From NCBI GenBank assembly GCA_014804755.1, contig JAAUZE010000005.1:124001-188000 (forward strand): a stretch of DNA of 64,000 bases. Reading direction: 5' to 3'. The notes beneath the pieces are model-generated. The model was not told the DNA's origin. It saw nothing but the letters and a program-made list of their open reading frames with translations, and ran no database searches. The DNA comes from Lachnospiraceae bacterium (lineage in GTDB: Bacteria; Bacillota; Clostridia; Lachnospirales; Lachnospiraceae). The stretch's first letter is position 1; each line of letters opens with the position of its first letter. Position numbers and translations under genes: made by a program. Shown here piece after piece: positions 28,522 to 37,166 of the stretch.

Positions 28522-29161
28522 GAACCAGTTTCCCTCCCTCCATACGATAAATCGTATCCCTGCTGTCTAAGGTCTCCGGATGATGGGTGACATGGATCAC
28601 GGTTTTGCCATTCATCAGCCGATTCAGCGCCTTTAAGACAAGATTTCCCGTATCCTGATCCAGCGCCGATGTCGGTTCATCCAGCAAAATGATCGGGGCA
28701 TTTTTACAAAGAGCCCTGGCAATCTGAATCCGCTGTGCCTGCCCGCCTGACACCTGCCCGCCCCTCTCTCCAACGTTTGTATCAAGACCATCCGGAAGGC
28801 CCTTGATCCACTCGGCGAGACTCGCATTCTGACAGGCGTCCCATATCCTTTTTTCCGAAACATCGTGCCCACATGTAATATTGTCCTTAATAGACAGCGG
28901 AAAAAGACTATGATGCTGCATCACCAATGCAACCTGCTCTCTGATTTTTGCAGGCTGACTCTCACCCGCTATAAAGACGCTTCCGGAATCCGCTTCATAA
29001 AGACCTGCAAGAATTTTCAATAGCGTGCTCTTTCCGCTTCCGCTGTCTCCTATGATCCCGATATGCTCCCCGGATTTCACTTTCAGGGACAGTTCTTTCA
29101 GTACCACCGCGTTCCCGTAAGAAAAGGATACTTGGTCTAAATAAACTGCGTATGGATTCAT
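28514..29161 (-). CDS. ABC exporter ATP-binding subunit, free-standing
   Basis: A 215-residue stand-alone ATPase of the exporter (MsbA/LmrA) sequence type: Walker A GDSGSGKST, VMQHHSLFPLSIKDNI (Q-loop), VSGGQAQRIQIARAL signature, ILLDEPTSALD Walker B, and HVTHHPE. The ATG at 29161 overlaps the upstream membrane gene stop (ATGA) and follows GGAGGGG; the longer open frame is rejected. Exporter-class ATPases are normally fused to a membrane domain; here one ATPase gene lies between two membrane-domain genes and would form a homodimer under a membrane heterodimer. Confidence 0.92.
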   Translation of the reverse strand: MNPYAVYLDQVSFSYGNAVVLKELSLKVKSGEHIGIIGDSGSGKSTLLKILAGLYEADSGSVFIAGESQPAKIREQVALVMQHHSLFPLSIKDNITCGHDVSEKRIWDACQNASLAEWIKGLPDGLDTNVGERGGQVSGGQAQRIQIARALCKNAPIILLDEPTSALDQDTGNLVLKALNRLMNGKTVIHVTHHPETLDSRDTIYRMEGGKLVHE

Positions 29162-30108
29162 AATCGCCCCTCCAATCTGCAAATCGATGCGTAAAACCGT
29201 CTGAAACCGGCATAAATCCCCGGCATATTCTGTAAAAATCCTGAAACATCCCCTGAGAGGTTGATAAAAATATAAAAAATACCCATACTGATTTCGCCGT
29301 TTATTACCATCCATCCGCCGAATCCCAATAGCAGCAAAAGCGGCACAAAGGAAAGCAGACCCGAAAAGGACATCAGTCTGGCGGTAATCCGTTCTTTTCT
29401 GATGTTCCCATTCTGCCATTCTAACATTCTTTCATCCATCGTGCCGTGAATCAATCCATGCGCATCATAGACCTGAATGACCGGAAAAAGTTCCAAGAGG
29501 ATTCCTGCCAGTCCATTCACCTGCGCCTTATTTTTCTGACACCGTTCTGTCAGGTTTTTGATGATCCTACCGGAGAAGTAACAGTAAATCAACAAGGGAA
29601 TCACCGGAAATATGGTAAGCAGCGTCAGCTTCCCACTCTGAAAAAGCAAAAAAATTACGGTAACAATAAACGCAGCAAATTGCTTCATAAAAGAAAAAAG
29701 ATTTTCATTTAAGTACGTGGAAATTTCGCTTAACTCATTTTGCATGGCCGACTGCTCCTCTCCGACATTTAATCTCGAGAGGGTCAGAATGTCACTTTTT
29801 AAATAAAACCTGCTGTATCCCATGCGCATTTCATGTGCAAAAACTTCGCAGGTATAAGAAGCCAGATATGTGGACAAAAATTCAATGACAGTGTGAAAAA
29901 GAATGATAAAAACGGCCGTCATAAAATGCTGCATTATGACCGTCTCCGCATCTTGAAAACCGGCTGGCAACACACTTCCAAGGCGGTCTATCGCATCCGC
30001 CAAAAAGCGATTCCAATATAGATTTGCTAACACCGATAAAAAAGTGAATATAGATGCTGTTAAGAAAAGGACTTTGTGTGATCGAATGAGTTTTCTAATG
30101 ATTTTCAA
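29158..30108 (-). CDS. ABC exporter membrane subunit without ATPase domain (first TMD)
   Basis: A 316-residue membrane protein with six predicted segments: about 12-30, 60-82, 135-155, 158-178, 250-270 and 275-295. It has the type IV exporter pattern and ends with FRRFYASICRLEGRL, the linker that normally leads into the ATPase domain. Start is a TTG (30108) with AGGAGGAG 7 nt upstream. It is the first gene of the three-gene ABC unit. Its promoter region (30127-30176) has MerR-type architecture. Confidence 0.87.
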   Translation of the reverse strand: MKIIRKLIRSHKVLFLTASIFTFLSVLANLYWNRFLADAIDRLGSVLPAGFQDAETVIMQHFMTAVFIILFHTVIEFLSTYLASYTCEVFAHEMRMGYSRFYLKSDILTLSRLNVGEEQSAMQNELSEISTYLNENLFSFMKQFAAFIVTVIFLLFQSGKLTLLTIFPVIPLLIYCYFSGRIIKNLTERCQKNKAQVNGLAGILLELFPVIQVYDAHGLIHGTMDERMLEWQNGNIRKERITARLMSFSGLLSFVPLLLLLGFGGWMVINGEISMGIFYIFINLSGDVSGFLQNMPGIYAGFRRFYASICRLEGRL

Positions 30109-30126
30109 AATGATTCTCCTCCTATC

Positions 30127-30155
30127 GGGTTAGGCTTATAAATGAAGCCTAACCC
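30127..30155. repeat. Perfect 11-bp inverted repeat overlapping the -10 of the ABC promoter
   Basis: Arms gggttaggctt (30127-30137) and aagcctaaccc (30145-30155) flank a 7-nt spacer. It covers the predicted -10 and start point and ends just before the AGGAGGAG ribosome site, so it may be an operator or a leader hairpin if transcription begins further upstream. Confidence 0.7.
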
Positions 30156-30176
30156 TTGTCCCAAGGACAATGTCAA
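30146..30176 (-). promoter_or_regulatory. MerR-type promoter (19-bp spacer) of the split ABC operon
   Basis: Minus-strand TTGACA (30171-30176) and TAGGCT (30146-30151) are 19 bp apart, the long spacing that MerR activators correct by twisting DNA. The spacer holds the dyad ttgtcc-caa-ggacaa (30156-30170), the expected MerR site. Confidence 0.75.
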
Positions 30177-30212
30177 GGAGAATCCTTTCAGAATCAAGAG
30201 ATTTGCAACAGA

Positions 30213-31019
30213 TTATCTTTTCTTTCGAACCGGAAAATATACCTCTGTCTCCCAATCTTCCGGCGAAGGTGAGTCAAACTGTGTTTTGATATAGAGCTCA
30301 AACGGCGCGCCCGCGATTTCGTACCCGTTTTCTATGATCCATGTCACAATTGCGCCATACGCCTCCGAGAGTGTGGAATATCCTCCATGATGAACGGTCG
30401 TCGCGCATTCGCAGGACGGAAACACTGCGTCTGCCTTTTCCTTTTCCTTGATCTCAATAAAGACCTCAACATCCGAGGATTCATGGTTGAATTCCTCATC
30501 ATGATACTTCGCGCCGTTCAATCCGGTCGGCGTAACATGCTCCTTCGGTACGCGCTCAAAAAGTGTACCGTAATACTTGCCGAATTCATCCACCCCCATC
30601 ATGGCGCGTTTTGCCAGAACATTCATTACCGGCGACTGCTTGATCTCAATGGTATAGCCCTTCTGATAAGTCATAATATCACCTGTCCTTTCAAATACCG
30701 AAATGTGTGTCTGAAGCTCGTTCAGGATAATGGCCATTTCCTGCTGTTCCCGCTTCAGCTTTTCCTTTTGCCGCCGCAGCGCATCTGAGAGCTCTTTCCG
30801 CTCCGAAATGGTAAGTAAATGTTGTATTTCATCCAAAGAAAATCCATAACGCTTCAGCCGCCCGATATAGTTCATCGTGTCAATCTGCTCTGTCCTGTAA
30901 TAGCGATAGCCCGTAATACGGTCTACCTCTGCCGGTGCAAGCAGACCGATCTTATCATAATGATGAAGCGTCTTTACGCTGACACAGCATATTCTGGAAA
31001 ACTCTCCGATCTGTAACAT
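30213..31019 (-). CDS. MerR family regulator with GyrI-like effector domain
   Basis: A 268-residue regulator: N-terminal MerR helix-turn-helix (IGEFSRICCVSVKTLHHYDK, then GYRYYRTEQ), a coiled-coil rich in Lys/Glu/Gln (80-110), and a C-terminal GyrI-like small-molecule-binding domain from about residue 125 to WETEVYFPVRKK. This is the BmrR-like plan: drug binding activates an efflux gene. It lies directly upstream of the split ABC operon, whose promoter has a 19-bp spacer, and its own promoter has the same feature. It is therefore the best candidate activator of both. Confidence 0.93.
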   Translation of the reverse strand: MLQIGEFSRICCVSVKTLHHYDKIGLLAPAEVDRITGYRYYRTEQIDTMNYIGRLKRYGFSLDEIQHLLTISERKELSDALRRQKEKLKREQQEMAIILNELQTHISVFERTGDIMTYQKGYTIEIKQSPVMNVLAKRAMMGVDEFGKYYGTLFERVPKEHVTPTGLNGAKYHDEEFNHESSDVEVFIEIKEKEKADAVFPSCECATTVHHGGYSTLSEAYGAIVTWIIENGYEIAGAPFELYIKTQFDSPSPEDWETEVYFPVRKKR

Positions 31020-31062
31020 GCTCTCTTACCCCTTTCGTGATCATCGATTCGAATCTTTGACC

Positions 31063-31093
31063 AGTTTACCTTCTGACCTAAGAGGAGGGTCAA
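31063..31093 (-). promoter_or_regulatory. MerR-type promoter (19-bp spacer) of the MerR-GyrI regulator gene
   Basis: Minus-strand TTGACC (31088-31093) and TAAACT (31063-31068), spacer 19 bp with a dyad of ccttctgac / gaggaggg type. It begins 44 bp before the gene, fitting autoregulation. Confidence 0.72.
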
Positions 31094-31109
31094 TACCCTT
31101 TTTTATTTT

Positions 31110-31202
31110 TTAGTATCCGAAAAAAACGAATGTCAAAATCACTATCGTTATGCTCGTCCATATAAATGTCCTTATTTTCAGCTTCACTGCCTTCCCCTTC
31201 AT
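31110..31202 (-). CDS. 30-residue membrane peptide, stop-start coupled to the preceding gene
   Basis: The ATG at 31202 immediately follows the TAA of the 31203-31913 gene. The 30 codons encode a basic N-terminus (MKGKAVKLKIRT) then a hydrophobic run (TIVILTFVFFGY), the layout of a single-pass membrane microprotein. There is no separate ribosome site, so translation would depend on re-initiation. It ends before the -35 of the MerR promoter. Function unknown; chance ORF remains possible. Confidence 0.5.
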   Translation of the reverse strand: MKGKAVKLKIRTFIWTSITIVILTFVFFGY

Positions 31203-31913
31203 TTAGAAACTAGGCCGTACCAAATACATGTAATATCCTATTTCCACATCTCCATCTTCTGTTTTTTCTATGACGGCTTCTCTCCCATACGTATAACCAT
31301 CACAATAATAAACAAATATGCCTTCTGCTTCATGACCACTTCTTATTGATACAATGAAATTATTTCCTTCCCAGTTCACAAAAAACAATTGGTTCCCCGA
31401 TATCGGAAGTCCTTTTCCCATCCCGCTTCCCGCACGCGTAAATATATAACTGCACTTTTCATCACATACAACCAAATCATCCGCTGTCGTATTATCTGCT
31501 GCCACCCGCAGCTGATACCAGACACATTCTTTCGTCCCAGTTTCTTTTGTTTCATAAAATTTGTGCATAACCGGGTCTAAATCCACATAGGCGCAGATCT
31601 CTTTCCGTGTCAGAATTTTATAATCCGCTTCATATCTGCTTACAAATTCCTGTACTTCATCCTTTCGAAATGCTTCTGCCAGTTCTGTTATCAGTTCTTG
31701 TGGAAAACTTTCATCCACTTCACCATACCAATCAACAGAATAGTCTTCAATTGCGCTCCACATGTTTTCACTTTTTTCTCTTGTTTGGATCTTTCTGATC
31801 AAATAATCCATTTTTACGACAGATGACCCCCCGTTATCATCATATTGATCTATTTCAAATAAACTGACCAGAAATAGCAGAGCAACAATCGCTATTGTAA
31901 TTCTTTTTTTCAT
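31203..31913 (-). CDS. Membrane-anchored hypothetical protein
   Basis: A 236-residue protein I do not recognise. It starts with a membrane anchor (MKKRITIAIVALLFLVSLFE) and continues as an acidic extracytoplasmic domain with many aromatic residues. A WYQLRVAADN-like region and a C-terminal GYYMYLVRPSF end suggest a beta-rich fold. The ATG at 31913 overlaps the stop of the upstream ORF (ATGA). It belongs to an unknown cluster with the genes at 31910-33754. Confidence 0.75.
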   Translation of the reverse strand: MKKRITIAIVALLFLVSLFEIDQYDDNGGSSVVKMDYLIRKIQTREKSENMWSAIEDYSVDWYGEVDESFPQELITELAEAFRKDEVQEFVSRYEADYKILTRKEICAYVDLDPVMHKFYETKETGTKECVWYQLRVAADNTTADDLVVCDEKCSYIFTRAGSGMGKGLPISGNQLFFVNWEGNNFIVSIRSGHEAEGIFVYYCDGYTYGREAVIEKTEDGDVEIGYYMYLVRPSF

Positions 31914-32194
31914 AAGATATTGATATTCTCCCTTCCTGCCATGCCGACTCCTGCCCAGCCGCTCCAATTTCGTATCACATAATCCCCAACATCAAGCACA
32001 CCAACAGAATAAGCCTTCCACTCAAGACTTTCAACCGCCTTTACTGTACCATCTTCATCCACATACAGGTATCCCGCTATCTCTTCCAGCCATTCTTCCA
32101 TCGTAACGATTCTCATCACTGGCGGATCATCATGATAACGGGTATCCTCACACTCATACTGATCCGTCTCATCATAGACACCGTCTCCATTCAA
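31910..32194 (-). pseudogene. ORF in frame with the upstream gene after a TAA; likely separated C-terminal part or fragment
   Basis: A 94-residue frame that begins at a TTG and has no good ribosome site. It is in the same frame as the 32231-33754 gene, separated by one TAA and 12 sense codons. It starts with DLNGDGVYDETD, an EF-hand/dockerin-like calcium-binding loop, then WLEEIAGYLYVDEDGTVKAV and a Trp/Gly-rich end. It could be the detached C-terminal part of the upstream gene, the remnant of a separate gene, or an independent short gene. The 4-nt overlap with the next gene suggests it was once translated. Confidence 0.45.
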
Positions 32195-32230
32195 ATCCGT
32201 TCTTCTAAAACTGTTTCTCCTATGTCTTGC

Positions 32231-33754
32231 TTATCCCTTAGTAGTAAATTCCTGCCCCTGCAACAGAACAAAAGTCCTGTGTGGGGAGCAGATCTCAGCC
32301 TCGATCTGTCTAATTTGATCCCCCTCGATCAAGATCACATTCAGTAAATAGTTGTAATCACAAACATGATACAGCCGAAACGTCACTACCTGCCCTCTTA
32401 TTTCCTCGAACCATAACTGCACAAGAGTCATGGCGGATTTCGGGGACGCATCATTCTCAATCAGCAGATTCTCCAGTTCTTCCAAATCCTCCATGGTTTC
32501 GACGGCTCCCGCTTCCGGGTCTGCGACATAAAAGTGTGCCCTCAAAAATAACTCTTCCCCACTGCTGGATGGAATGAAGATCGATTTTCTCATATAAACA
32601 GGAACCCCGATATTGGCAAAATCAATCTCATAATACTGGTTATACACATCGGACAATGCTGTTACTTCCGTCTCATCCCCATAAAATACATCCGGACCTT
32701 CTCTATATCCCCCCTGTTCCATGTATCTGTCTGATGTGATCTCTTCTTCTATTCTGGTCAAATGAACATCCAGCGAAGATGAAAAATCACTTATGGCGCT
32801 GGTTCTGGAAATAATCTTCCAGTAATAGCTATCCGGTAAATATCTGATCAGCAGATTTTCGGACTGTGCATTCTCCCCCAGCCTGTGGATACGGATACCG
32901 TCAACCACCGACAGATTGTAATTATCTTCCAGACAGACATAATAAAAGTCCCCTTCACACTCAATCACTCTTCCATATCCGCTGCCTTGTGTCTCAAAGC
33001 TGCAGATGGGAATGAACCCATCCTCCGTCCGTCTGGTCAGCTCGAGGGTCACAGCGCCGTTTGAGCCTCCGGAAGATACCGCAAAAAGATAATTTTCCTC
33101 TCCCGGCGTCATGTGAAAATAGAACATCCCAAAACAATTCTCGGAACCACGAATATACCGATAGGCCTGATACACATAATGAAAGCTCTCCCCGCATTCC
33201 CCCAGTTCCGGAAACAAACGGTACATATCATCCAGATTCAGTACAAATTCATCACAACCATACTCTCTCAACACATCAAAATATGAAGATGTGGCACAAA
33301 AAACCAGATCGCTTGTCCTGTACAGACTATGTTCAACAGATTGATACAGTTCTTCCTCCAGTCTGATGACCAGTTCCTTCGGAAAATCTCCACAATCTGT
33401 ATTCGGTTCAAATTCCCTCTTTACTTCCTCCGAAAAGTTATAACACCCTTCTGCGATCATGTAATACGCCCAATTTACCGAGTCGTTGTTAAACAAGTCC
33501 TGATTCAGCATCCTGACTGCCTCATCATAATCCACCCGCATGTTTTCATCGGGTTGAATCCTGTTGTCTCCAATTCTGGCTGCCGCATAACAGGTGGCTT
33601 CCAACATCCCTCTTTCCATTCCTGCGATTCTTTCATATTCTTCATGATAATCCCACTTCTCACTGTTACTTTCTTTTCTATTATAATAAAAAAGCAGAAT
33701 AGCAAAAAATACACAGGTGAATGCTATTATTACATAAAATAATTTCTTTTTCAC
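32231..33754 (-). CDS. Membrane-anchored hypothetical protein
   Basis: An unrecognised protein of 507 residues from the GTG at 33754, which follows AGAGGAAG at good spacing; a longer frame from 33856 is possible but would put 34 polar residues before the anchor. It opens with KKKLFYVIIAFTCVFFAILL, a signal anchor, and then an acidic, Tyr-rich extracytoplasmic region with no motif I can name. The TAA at 32231 is followed by open sequence in the same frame to 31910. It shares style (anchor, acidic, Tyr-rich) with the 31203 gene. Confidence 0.75.
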   Translation of the reverse strand: MKKKLFYVIIAFTCVFFAILLFYYNRKESNSEKWDYHEEYERIAGMERGMLEATCYAAARIGDNRIQPDENMRVDYDEAVRMLNQDLFNNDSVNWAYYMIAEGCYNFSEEVKREFEPNTDCGDFPKELVIRLEEELYQSVEHSLYRTSDLVFCATSSYFDVLREYGCDEFVLNLDDMYRLFPELGECGESFHYVYQAYRYIRGSENCFGMFYFHMTPGEENYLFAVSSGGSNGAVTLELTRRTEDGFIPICSFETQGSGYGRVIECEGDFYYVCLEDNYNLSVVDGIRIHRLGENAQSENLLIRYLPDSYYWKIISRTSAISDFSSSLDVHLTRIEEEITSDRYMEQGGYREGPDVFYGDETEVTALSDVYNQYYEIDFANIGVPVYMRKSIFIPSSSGEELFLRAHFYVADPEAGAVETMEDLEELENLLIENDASPKSAMTLVQLWFEEIRGQVVTFRLYHVCDYNYLLNVILIEGDQIRQIEAEICSPHRTFVLLQGQEFTTKG

Positions 33755-33903
33755 TGATCTATCTTCCTCTCTGCCACATACCTTATCGTGAAACATGTAC
33801 ACATCTTCTTCGTTTTTAATTATAAAACGCCCCCACAATTTGTCAATTATACTCACAATCGTACATTCACAATTAGCTTTGTGTTTCTATCAGGACAAAA
33901 CAA

Positions 33904-33938
33904 GGCTGCCGCACTAATCATCACTTAGTGCGACAGCC
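33904..33938 (-). terminator. Strong hairpin terminator after the purine permease gene
   Basis: Arms 33904-33917 and 33925-33938 pair over 14 positions with one mismatch (c-a), 7-nt loop. Flanking cccgtttt and aaacaagg give T-rich tails on both strands. It lies 55 bp past the permease stop. Confidence 0.8.
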
Positions 33939-33992
33939 CCGTTTTCGCTTAACTTCAAGATCGGAAATCTGAAAAAACGTAAGCACACATTT

Positions 33993-35390
33993 TTAATGTG
34001 TTACAAAGAACATCACCGTAAACAGGATTGCGATCACCCATGTTCCCACCTTAATATCCTTTACCTTTCCGGTAAACAGTTTAATGAGGACATAAGAGAT
34101 CAGCCCGAATGCGATACCATAGCTGATATTGTAGGTCATCGGCATCATGGCAACTGCCATAAACGCCGGAACCGCAGACTCAATATCCGTCCAGTCAATC
34201 TCTCTGACACAGTTTATCATCAGAATGCCGACATAGATCAATGCCGCTGCCGTTGCAGAACCCGGAATCAGCTTCGCGATCGGGCTTAAAAACATTGCGA
34301 TAAAGAAGAGCGCACCTGTTGAAATCGCCGCAAGACCGGTTCTGCCGCCCTCTGCCACACCTGCGGAGGACTCCACAAACGTGGTTACCGTCGAAGTACC
34401 ACAAACAGCGCCGCAGGTCGTTGCAACCGCATCCGCAAGCATTGCCTTATCCATGTTCGGAACCTCGCCCTCTTTGGTAAGAAGTCCGCCTCTTGCACAT
34501 GCGCCGTAGAGCGTGCCGAGCGTATCAAACATATCGACCATGCAGAATGCAAGCGCTGTCGTCGCGATCAGCACGATCAGTTCTAACGAGCTGTGATCCG
34601 CAAGATAACCGGAAAAATCAAATCCCTCCGTGAAAATCTTGCAGAACGCCTGTGAAAAGAAATCGCCGAATGCACCGATCGGATTCATGCTGAAATTCGC
34701 GCCGAATCCGTCATAAAAACCGGAAATCGTAAAACCGAGTACATAATAGACAACCGAACCGCCAAGAATACCCCAAAGCACGGAACCTCTGATCTTTTTA
34801 ATGGACATGACTGCGATCGCGATCAACGTAAAGATCGTGATCAACAGCGGCATAACCGTTGCCCATGTTGCCGTACCGTTAAATACATTGAAGCTGACAA
34901 GGTTCACACAGGTAGCTGCATCATTCACAACCAGTCCCGCATTCTGCAGTCCAATAAATGCGATAAACAGACCGATACCTGCCGGAATTGCGACGCGCAC
35001 GCATTTCGGAATCGCCTCAAAGATCTTCTTTCTAAGACCGGTAATCGTCAACACGATGAATACGATACCATCAAGAAGAACGAGCAGCAATGCATTTGCG
35101 TACGTTAGGCCAAAGCCGAAGCATACCGTATACACGAAAAACGCATTTAATCCCATGCCGGATGCCTGTGCAAGAGGCAGATTCGCCAAAAGGCCGATCA
35201 GAACCGTGCCGATGACAGCGGAAATTGCCGTCGCAATATAGATTGCGTCAAAGGACACCGTGCCGAGATCGGCGAACATGCCGGGATTGACAAGCAGGAT
35301 ATACGCCATTGCCATGAAGGTCGTCAAACCCGCGAGCACTTCGGTCCGAACCGTGGAACCGTTCTCTTTCACTTTGAAAAATTTTTCCAT
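33993..35390 (-). CDS. NCS2-family purine permease (AzgA/GhxP type)
   Basis: Inner-membrane proton symporter for guanine, hypoxanthine or adenine, 465 residues. It has about 12-13 membrane segments; family blocks seen are AGLTTFMAMAYILLVNPGM near the N-terminus, QASGMGLNAFFVYTV, VDMFDTLGTLYG and TTFVESSAGVAEGGRTGLAA. Start ATG 35390 follows GGGAGAG; the longer frame is rejected. The gene stands alone with promoter (35467-35495) and terminator. No purine riboswitch was recognised in the leader. Confidence 0.94.
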   Translation of the reverse strand: MEKFFKVKENGSTVRTEVLAGLTTFMAMAYILLVNPGMFADLGTVSFDAIYIATAISAVIGTVLIGLLANLPLAQASGMGLNAFFVYTVCFGFGLTYANALLLVLLDGIVFIVLTITGLRKKIFEAIPKCVRVAIPAGIGLFIAFIGLQNAGLVVNDAATCVNLVSFNVFNGTATWATVMPLLITIFTLIAIAVMSIKKIRGSVLWGILGGSVVYYVLGFTISGFYDGFGANFSMNPIGAFGDFFSQAFCKIFTEGFDFSGYLADHSSLELIVLIATTALAFCMVDMFDTLGTLYGACARGGLLTKEGEVPNMDKAMLADAVATTCGAVCGTSTVTTFVESSAGVAEGGRTGLAAISTGALFFIAMFLSPIAKLIPGSATAAALIYVGILMINCVREIDWTDIESAVPAFMAVAMMPMTYNISYGIAFGLISYVLIKLFTGKVKDIKVGTWVIAILFTVMFFVTH

Positions 35391-35466
35391 TTGTTCTCTC
35401 CCTTTCCTATGTATGGTGGAATATGATATGACATACCACAATATGTGGCAGTCATCCTACTCTCCT

Positions 35467-35495
35467 ACCCTATCACATTCATTTTACTTGTGCAA
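35467..35495 (-). promoter_or_regulatory. Probable promoter of the purine permease
   Basis: Minus-strand TTGCAC (35490-35495), 17-bp spacer, TAGGGT (35467-35472). The leader also contains the short dyad ccaca-ata-tgtgg (about 35435-35447), a possible operator. Confidence 0.45.
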
Positions 35496-35568
35496 TCACT
35501 TTTCAAAAAATAATGAACTTTTTCTTAAAATTTTATAAATAGAAATGATACTGCATACAAATCCCACA

Positions 35569-37074
35569 TCAGATGATGATACACACCATTTTCCCATTGC
35601 TGTCATTGACGATCTGCTGCATCGTATCCTGAAGCTTTACCTGACTTTCCTCTCCAAGCATGGAAATTTTGGATTGAATCCCATCCTCCACAAGCTGTTC
35701 CACCGTCTTGCCGAAAATGTTTGTATCCCAGATGCCGCCCTCGTTATCCGCCTCTGTTTTCATAAACTGCATCAAATCCTTCGCCTGCTCCTCCGTCCCA
35801 ACGATCGGCGCGATCTCCGTTTCGATATTGGCTCGGATCAAATGTACGGACGGACTCATCGCTTTCATCTTGACGCCGAACTTATTTCCGTGCCTTATGA
35901 CCTCAGGCGCATCTAAGCTGATCTCCTCTTTCTCCGGCAGCACGACACCATATCCGCACTGCTTCACTGCGCGCACCGCCTCGGCATACTTATCGTATTC
36001 TCTTTTGCGCGCCGCCATTTCTTTGAGCTTAGAAAGCAGCTCGTATTCGCCCGAAACGGATTCCTGCATGATCTCGCTGAGCATTTTATAGTAGTATGCG
36101 TCATCCACGCCGATCTCATAGGAGGCCGAGCCGTTAGAAAGCTCCACGCCTTCATTTTTGAGCTTCTTTATGTACGCGCAGTTCTCTCTCTCCCCGTCCA
36201 TAACCTCGCGAAGCTGACGCATATTGCCGATCGGCATCGCAAGCTTCCGGATATATTCGATAATACCCGCTTTCATCTCATGATCGTCGGAAAGCATCTC
36301 CACCCACTTCGGCATATAGAAGCGAAGCACCTTGATTGGGAACTCCAAGAGAATCTGTTCCATCAGGGAATGAATATCACTCTTCTTCATCTGCTCCACA
36401 TTCATGGGAAGCGCACGCACCCCGTAGGCTTCACTTAAGGAAGCGGCGGTCTGCTTTGCCTCTTCGCCATAGGGCTTCGTCGTATTGACGATCACGATAA
36501 ACGGCTTTCCGATCTGCTTTAATTCGCGTATCGTGCGTTCTTCCGCTTCCCGATAGCTCTCGCGCGGGATTTCTCCAAAGCTGCCGTCCGTTGTGATCAC
36601 GATTCCAATATTAGAATGGTCACGAATGACTTTTTCGGTTCCGATCTCCGCCGCCTGCGTAAACGGAATCTCATAGTCAAACCACGGCGTATGCACCATC
36701 CGCTCCGCATCCTCCTCCATATGTCCGACAGCGCCCTCTACCATATAGCCGACACAGTCGATCAGGCGCACTTTCATTTCCATGCTGCCGCCCATGTTGA
36801 CCGAGACCGCCTGCTTTGGAATGAATTTCGGCTCCGTTGTCGTGATCGTTTTTCCTCCCGAGCTCTGCGGAAGCTCATCCATCGTGCGGACGCGCTCGTT
36901 TTCATCTGTGATCATCGGCAGCACCAGTTCATCCATAAAATGCTTGATGAACGTGGACTTTCCTGTTCTCACGGGGCCGACAACGCCGATATAAAGCTCC
37001 CCGTTTGTCCTGCGGTTCATATCATCATAAATATCATAGGTATTCGTGCCGGAAGCACCCGTTCGATTCTCCAT
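35569..37074 (-). CDS. spoIVA: Stage IV sporulation protein A (coat morphogenetic ATPase)
   Basis: ATP-hydrolysing protein that polymerises on the outer forespore surface as the base of the spore coat. The 501-residue protein has Walker A GVVGPVRTGKST near residue 30, the LIDCVGYMVEGAVGH region, TTDGSFGEI, VNTTKPY, and the characteristic end GKMVCIII. Length (about 500) and order match SpoIVA. The ATG at 37074 follows AGGAGG with 7 nt spacing. A sigma-E-like promoter is proposed at 37102-37131. Confidence 0.97.
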   Translation of the reverse strand: MENRTGASGTNTYDIYDDMNRRTNGELYIGVVGPVRTGKSTFIKHFMDELVLPMITDENERVRTMDELPQSSGGKTITTTEPKFIPKQAVSVNMGGSMEMKVRLIDCVGYMVEGAVGHMEEDAERMVHTPWFDYEIPFTQAAEIGTEKVIRDHSNIGIVITTDGSFGEIPRESYREAEERTIRELKQIGKPFIVIVNTTKPYGEEAKQTAASLSEAYGVRALPMNVEQMKKSDIHSLMEQILLEFPIKVLRFYMPKWVEMLSDDHEMKAGIIEYIRKLAMPIGNMRQLREVMDGERENCAYIKKLKNEGVELSNGSASYEIGVDDAYYYKMLSEIMQESVSGEYELLSKLKEMAARKREYDKYAEAVRAVKQCGYGVVLPEKEEISLDAPEVIRHGNKFGVKMKAMSPSVHLIRANIETEIAPIVGTEEQAKDLMQFMKTEADNEGGIWDTNIFGKTVEQLVEDGIQSKISMLGEESQVKLQDTMQQIVNDSNGKMVCIII

Positions 37075-37101
37075 ACAAAAACCTCCTGCAAATACTGGTT
37101 C

Positions 37102-37131
37102 ATGTATATGCAGAAGGTTTGTTGGTTATAC
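37102..37131 (-). promoter_or_regulatory. Candidate sigma-E promoter of spoIVA
   Basis: Minus-strand GTATAAC (37125-37131) and CATATACAT (37102-37110) with 14 bp between. This resembles the mother-cell sigma-E pattern (kmATATT, CATACAnT) with mismatches. spoIVA is a sigma-E gene in known sporulators. Confidence 0.4.
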
Positions 37132-37166
37132 CTGTTTGCGTGCTGCTAAACTGCCCATGACCCAAG

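Noticed and set aside
29162..29419. N-terminal extension of the free ABC ATPase
   Set aside because: It is an out-of-frame reading of the overlapping membrane-subunit gene; the ATG at 29161 has GGAGGGG and the ATGA overlap.
35391..35568. Purine riboswitch before the purine permease
   Set aside because: The conserved purine-aptamer junction sequences were not found; only short dyads are present.
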